DNA of 6,358 nucleotides from Planctomycetaceae bacterium (GTDB lineage: Bacteria; Planctomycetota; Planctomycetia; Pirellulales; Thermoguttaceae). The translations under genes were made by a program, and so were the position numbers. The notes beneath the pieces were generated by a model. That model had not been told where the DNA came from and did not search any database. It saw nothing but the letters and a program-made list of their open reading frames with translations. The number at the start of each line of letters is the position of its first letter. The first letter of the stretch is position 1. The stretch lies in assembly GCA_031283515.1 (NCBI GenBank), contig JAITBS010000362.1, positions 1-6,358 on the forward strand, given 5' to 3'. Shown piece by piece: positions 6,047 through 6,358 of the stretch.

Positions 6047-6053
6047 AAAAAAG

Positions 6054-6358
6054 ATGTATTCACGTCCTGAAGCGAAAATGATTGTTACCATTAAAGACGC
6101 GGCAAAGAAACTCAAAGGTGAAGCGAAGTGCTCTTTTGAAGCACAAGTAACACACAACTATTGTCATGGAAGTGCCAGGTTTGCCAAAACACTTTTGGGT
6201 TGGAAACCGGCAACGATTCAAAAAGGTCTTGCGGAAAAAGAAAGCGGACTGATTATAGTTGCCCACCGCTCAACCGGACGCCCCTCCGCCCTTCAATTAT
6301 ATCCCTCTCTTGAAACCGATATTCGTGCGATTGTTGATCCGACATCTCAAGCGAATCC
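6054..6358 (+). CDS. ISAzo13-like transposase, N-terminal part (runs off the window)
   Basis: The first 101 codons are open to the window edge. Residues 14-25 (K-D-A-A-K-K-L-K-G-E-A-K) and the following helical part match the N-terminal region of ISAzo13-type transposases. Next comes L-L-G-W-K-P-A-T-I-Q-K-G-L-A-E-K-E-S-G (family form G-W-x-x-x-T-V-x-x-G-x-x-E-L-x-x-G), a likely helix-turn-helix for DNA binding. S-T-G-R-P-S-A corresponds to the family's G-R-P linker, and I-V-D-P-T-S-Q-A-N-P at the edge corresponds to the segment leading into the catalytic domain, often E-P-x-T-x-G-D-P. The DDE catalytic residues would lie beyond 6358, so activity cannot be judged. The family call comes from recalled motifs, not a search. 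Confidence 0.8.
   Translation, partial: MYSRPEAKMIVTIKDAAKKLKGEAKCSFEAQVTHNYCHGSARFAKTLLGWKPATIQKGLAEKESGLIIVAHRSTGRPSALQLYPSLETDIRAIVDPTSQAN

Larger units (their letters stand above)
5895..6358 (+). mobile_element. Left part of an ISAzo13-like insertion sequence (left end not resolved)
   Basis: The transposase gene implies an insertion sequence whose left terminal inverted repeat should lie between the fliS stop (5894) and the transposase start. The 159-bp gap is AT-rich. A 7-bp inverted repeat GAATTAC (5897-5903) / GTAATTC (5919-5925) is the only dyad I see, and nothing in it identifies an IS terminus. The right end is outside the window, so the boundary given here is an outer limit. Confidence 0.5.

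Overview
The window most likely comes from a flagellated planctomycete or a close relative. This rests on gene content rather than a marker gene. The lipoprotein at 419-853 has the layout of the small carboxypeptidase-regulatory-like lipoproteins that are abundant in Planctomycetes. The FliD is very large and built from repeated modules, FliS has a long Thr/Ser/Gly-rich tail, and the host genes have weak or no Shine-Dalgarno sequences. Assignment below phylum level is not possible from this sequence.

Layout. Positions 1-57 may hold the last codons of an upstream gene. Positions 58-329 form a large imperfect inverted repeat made of two ~83-bp units, each carrying three small GC-rich palindromes, around an AT-rich centre with its own hairpin; this resembles a REP doublet (REPIN/BIME) or a MITE. 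A small lipoprotein gene (419-853, +) then converges on a lone iorB-type gene (935-1531, -), the gamma/beta subunit of a 2-oxoacid:ferredoxin oxidoreductase. A 465-bp gap (1532-1996) contains the 5' regions of iorB and fliD, including a sigma-28-like -10 element. fliD (1997-5062, +) encodes a 1021-residue flagellar filament cap. The 181-bp fliD-fliS gap is largely filled by three short-period tandem repeats (about 9, 10 and 7 nt), the last ending 3 nt before the fliS start. fliS (5244-5894, +) encodes the flagellin export chaperone with a 92-residue tail. After a 159-bp AT-rich gap, the N-terminal third or so of an ISAzo13-like transposase (6054 to the window edge) starts behind a strong Shine-Dalgarno.

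How the genes relate. fliD and fliS act together in the last stage of flagellar assembly: FliS holds unpolymerised flagellin for export and FliD caps the growing filament. iorB and the lipoprotein have no evident link to the flagellum. I found no defence system, CRISPR array, toxin-antitoxin pair or RNA gene. The most unusual material is the repeat DNA and the enlarged, modular flagellar proteins.
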